This document shows, in pieces, positions 5,929 through 6,188 of a DNA stretch of 6,188 nt. The notes beneath the pieces are model-generated. The model ran no database searches, was not told the origin of the DNA, and worked only from the letters and a program-made list of their open reading frames with translations. The translations under genes and the position numbers were made by a program. Origin of the DNA: Deltaproteobacteria bacterium (GTDB lineage Bacteria > Bdellovibrionota_C > UBA2361 > JAAYZI01); contig JAAYZI010000356.1 of assembly GCA_012514925.1 (NCBI GenBank), positions 1 through 6,188 of the forward strand, given 5' to 3'. Position 1 is the stretch's first letter; every line of letters starts with the position of its first letter.

Positions 5929-6188
5929 TTACCTTGTTTGTTTCTTACGTTTGTGGGGTGGGGTAGCGTAAGACGGGTGGTCTGACCCCACAAACAGCTG
6001 CTCAGCCATGCTCACGCCGGGAGGCATAATGTCATCGGCTCGTATGATTTTTTTTATGGTCCACCAGATTATGAGCAGGTCAAAAGCGCAAGAGATGTGG
6101 TCTACGTAAAAAACATCATAGCGAAACTTGCGCTTCCAGCTCAGGCCGCAACGACCCTTGACTTGTGCTAGACCGGAAATGCCAGGGC
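5929..6188 (-). CDS. Undecaprenyl-phosphate phosphoglycosyl transferase, C-terminal fragment (N-terminus beyond the window)
   Basis: The last 85 codons and a TAA stop (5929-5931) are visible, and the frame is open to the right edge. The fragment starts PGISGLAQVKGRCGLSWKRK, then FRYDVFYVDHISCAFDLLII, then WWTIKKIIRADDI. This matches the conserved end of the bacterial sugar transferase family (PglC, WcaJ, CapM and similar), where the pattern is PGITGxAQVxGRxxxSWxxK, then DxxYVDxxSxxxDLxI. Such enzymes transfer a sugar 1-phosphate from a nucleotide sugar to undecaprenyl phosphate at the cytoplasmic membrane face and start glycan assembly. The catalytic Asp-Glu pair and membrane anchor are outside the window, so full length and subclass are unknown. 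After the usual end near IRADDI there are about 30 extra residues finishing in basic KRKKQTR, an extension longer than is typical for the family. Confidence 0.9.
   Translation of the reverse strand, partial: PGISGLAQVKGRCGLSWKRKFRYDVFYVDHISCAFDLLIIWWTIKKIIRADDIMPPGVSMAEQLFVGSDHPSYATPPHKRKKQTR

Noticed and set aside
1..6188. CRISPR array, tRNA, rRNA or insertion sequence
   Set aside because: No regularly spaced repeats with unique spacers, no cloverleaf-like sequence, no ribosomal RNA segments and no transposase frame were seen on either strand.

Overview
The window is part of a bacterial surface-polysaccharide or glycan assembly locus. Base composition is near balanced, and the genes are tightly packed and mostly read leftward on the minus strand. 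The genes that can be identified are the C-terminal end of a phosphoglycosyl transferase, a membrane-bound nucleotide-sugar 4,6-dehydratase of the CapD/WbpM/PglF type, and two family 4 (GT4) glycosyltransferases. A secreted or anchored protein with a long Pro-Thr linker sits beside them. The host cannot be fixed from this sequence. The enzymes fit many Gram-negative and environmental lineages, so I give no taxon.

Layout from left to right: 1-786 (minus) is an exported protein with a signal peptide, a beta-rich region and a Pro-Thr linker, running off the left edge. 787-1025 is a gap with no clear signal. 1026-2216 (minus) is a GT4 glycosyltransferase. It lies 14 bp after 2231-4273 (minus), the CapD/PglF-like dehydratase, and the two are probably co-transcribed. 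4274-4623 is a repeat-rich intergenic region between divergent genes. 4624-5778 (plus) is a second, PglA-like GT4 glycosyltransferase. 5779-5928 lies between convergent gene ends and holds repeats and a perfect palindrome. 5929-6188 (minus) is the last 85 codons of the phosphoglycosyl transferase, which continues past the right edge.

Proposed joint role (family knowledge plus inference): the dehydratase converts UDP-GlcNAc to a 4-keto-6-deoxy sugar, the precursor of bacillosamine-, QuiNAc- or FucNAc-type sugars. The phosphoglycosyl transferase loads a sugar phosphate onto undecaprenyl phosphate, and the two GT4 enzymes extend the lipid-linked chain on the cytoplasmic face. No aminotransferase, acetyltransferase, flippase or polymerase lies in the window, so the pathway is only partly visible.

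The most unusual structure surrounds the single plus-strand gene. A 21-bp inverted repeat (18/21 identical) brackets that gene at 4350-4370 and 5793-5813. The upstream region also holds an 11-bp direct repeat nested inside a 12-bp perfect inverted repeat (4454-4525). Inverting the bracketed segment would put every identifiable gene in the window on one strand. This raises the possibility of a past or ongoing inversion, though no recombinase is visible.
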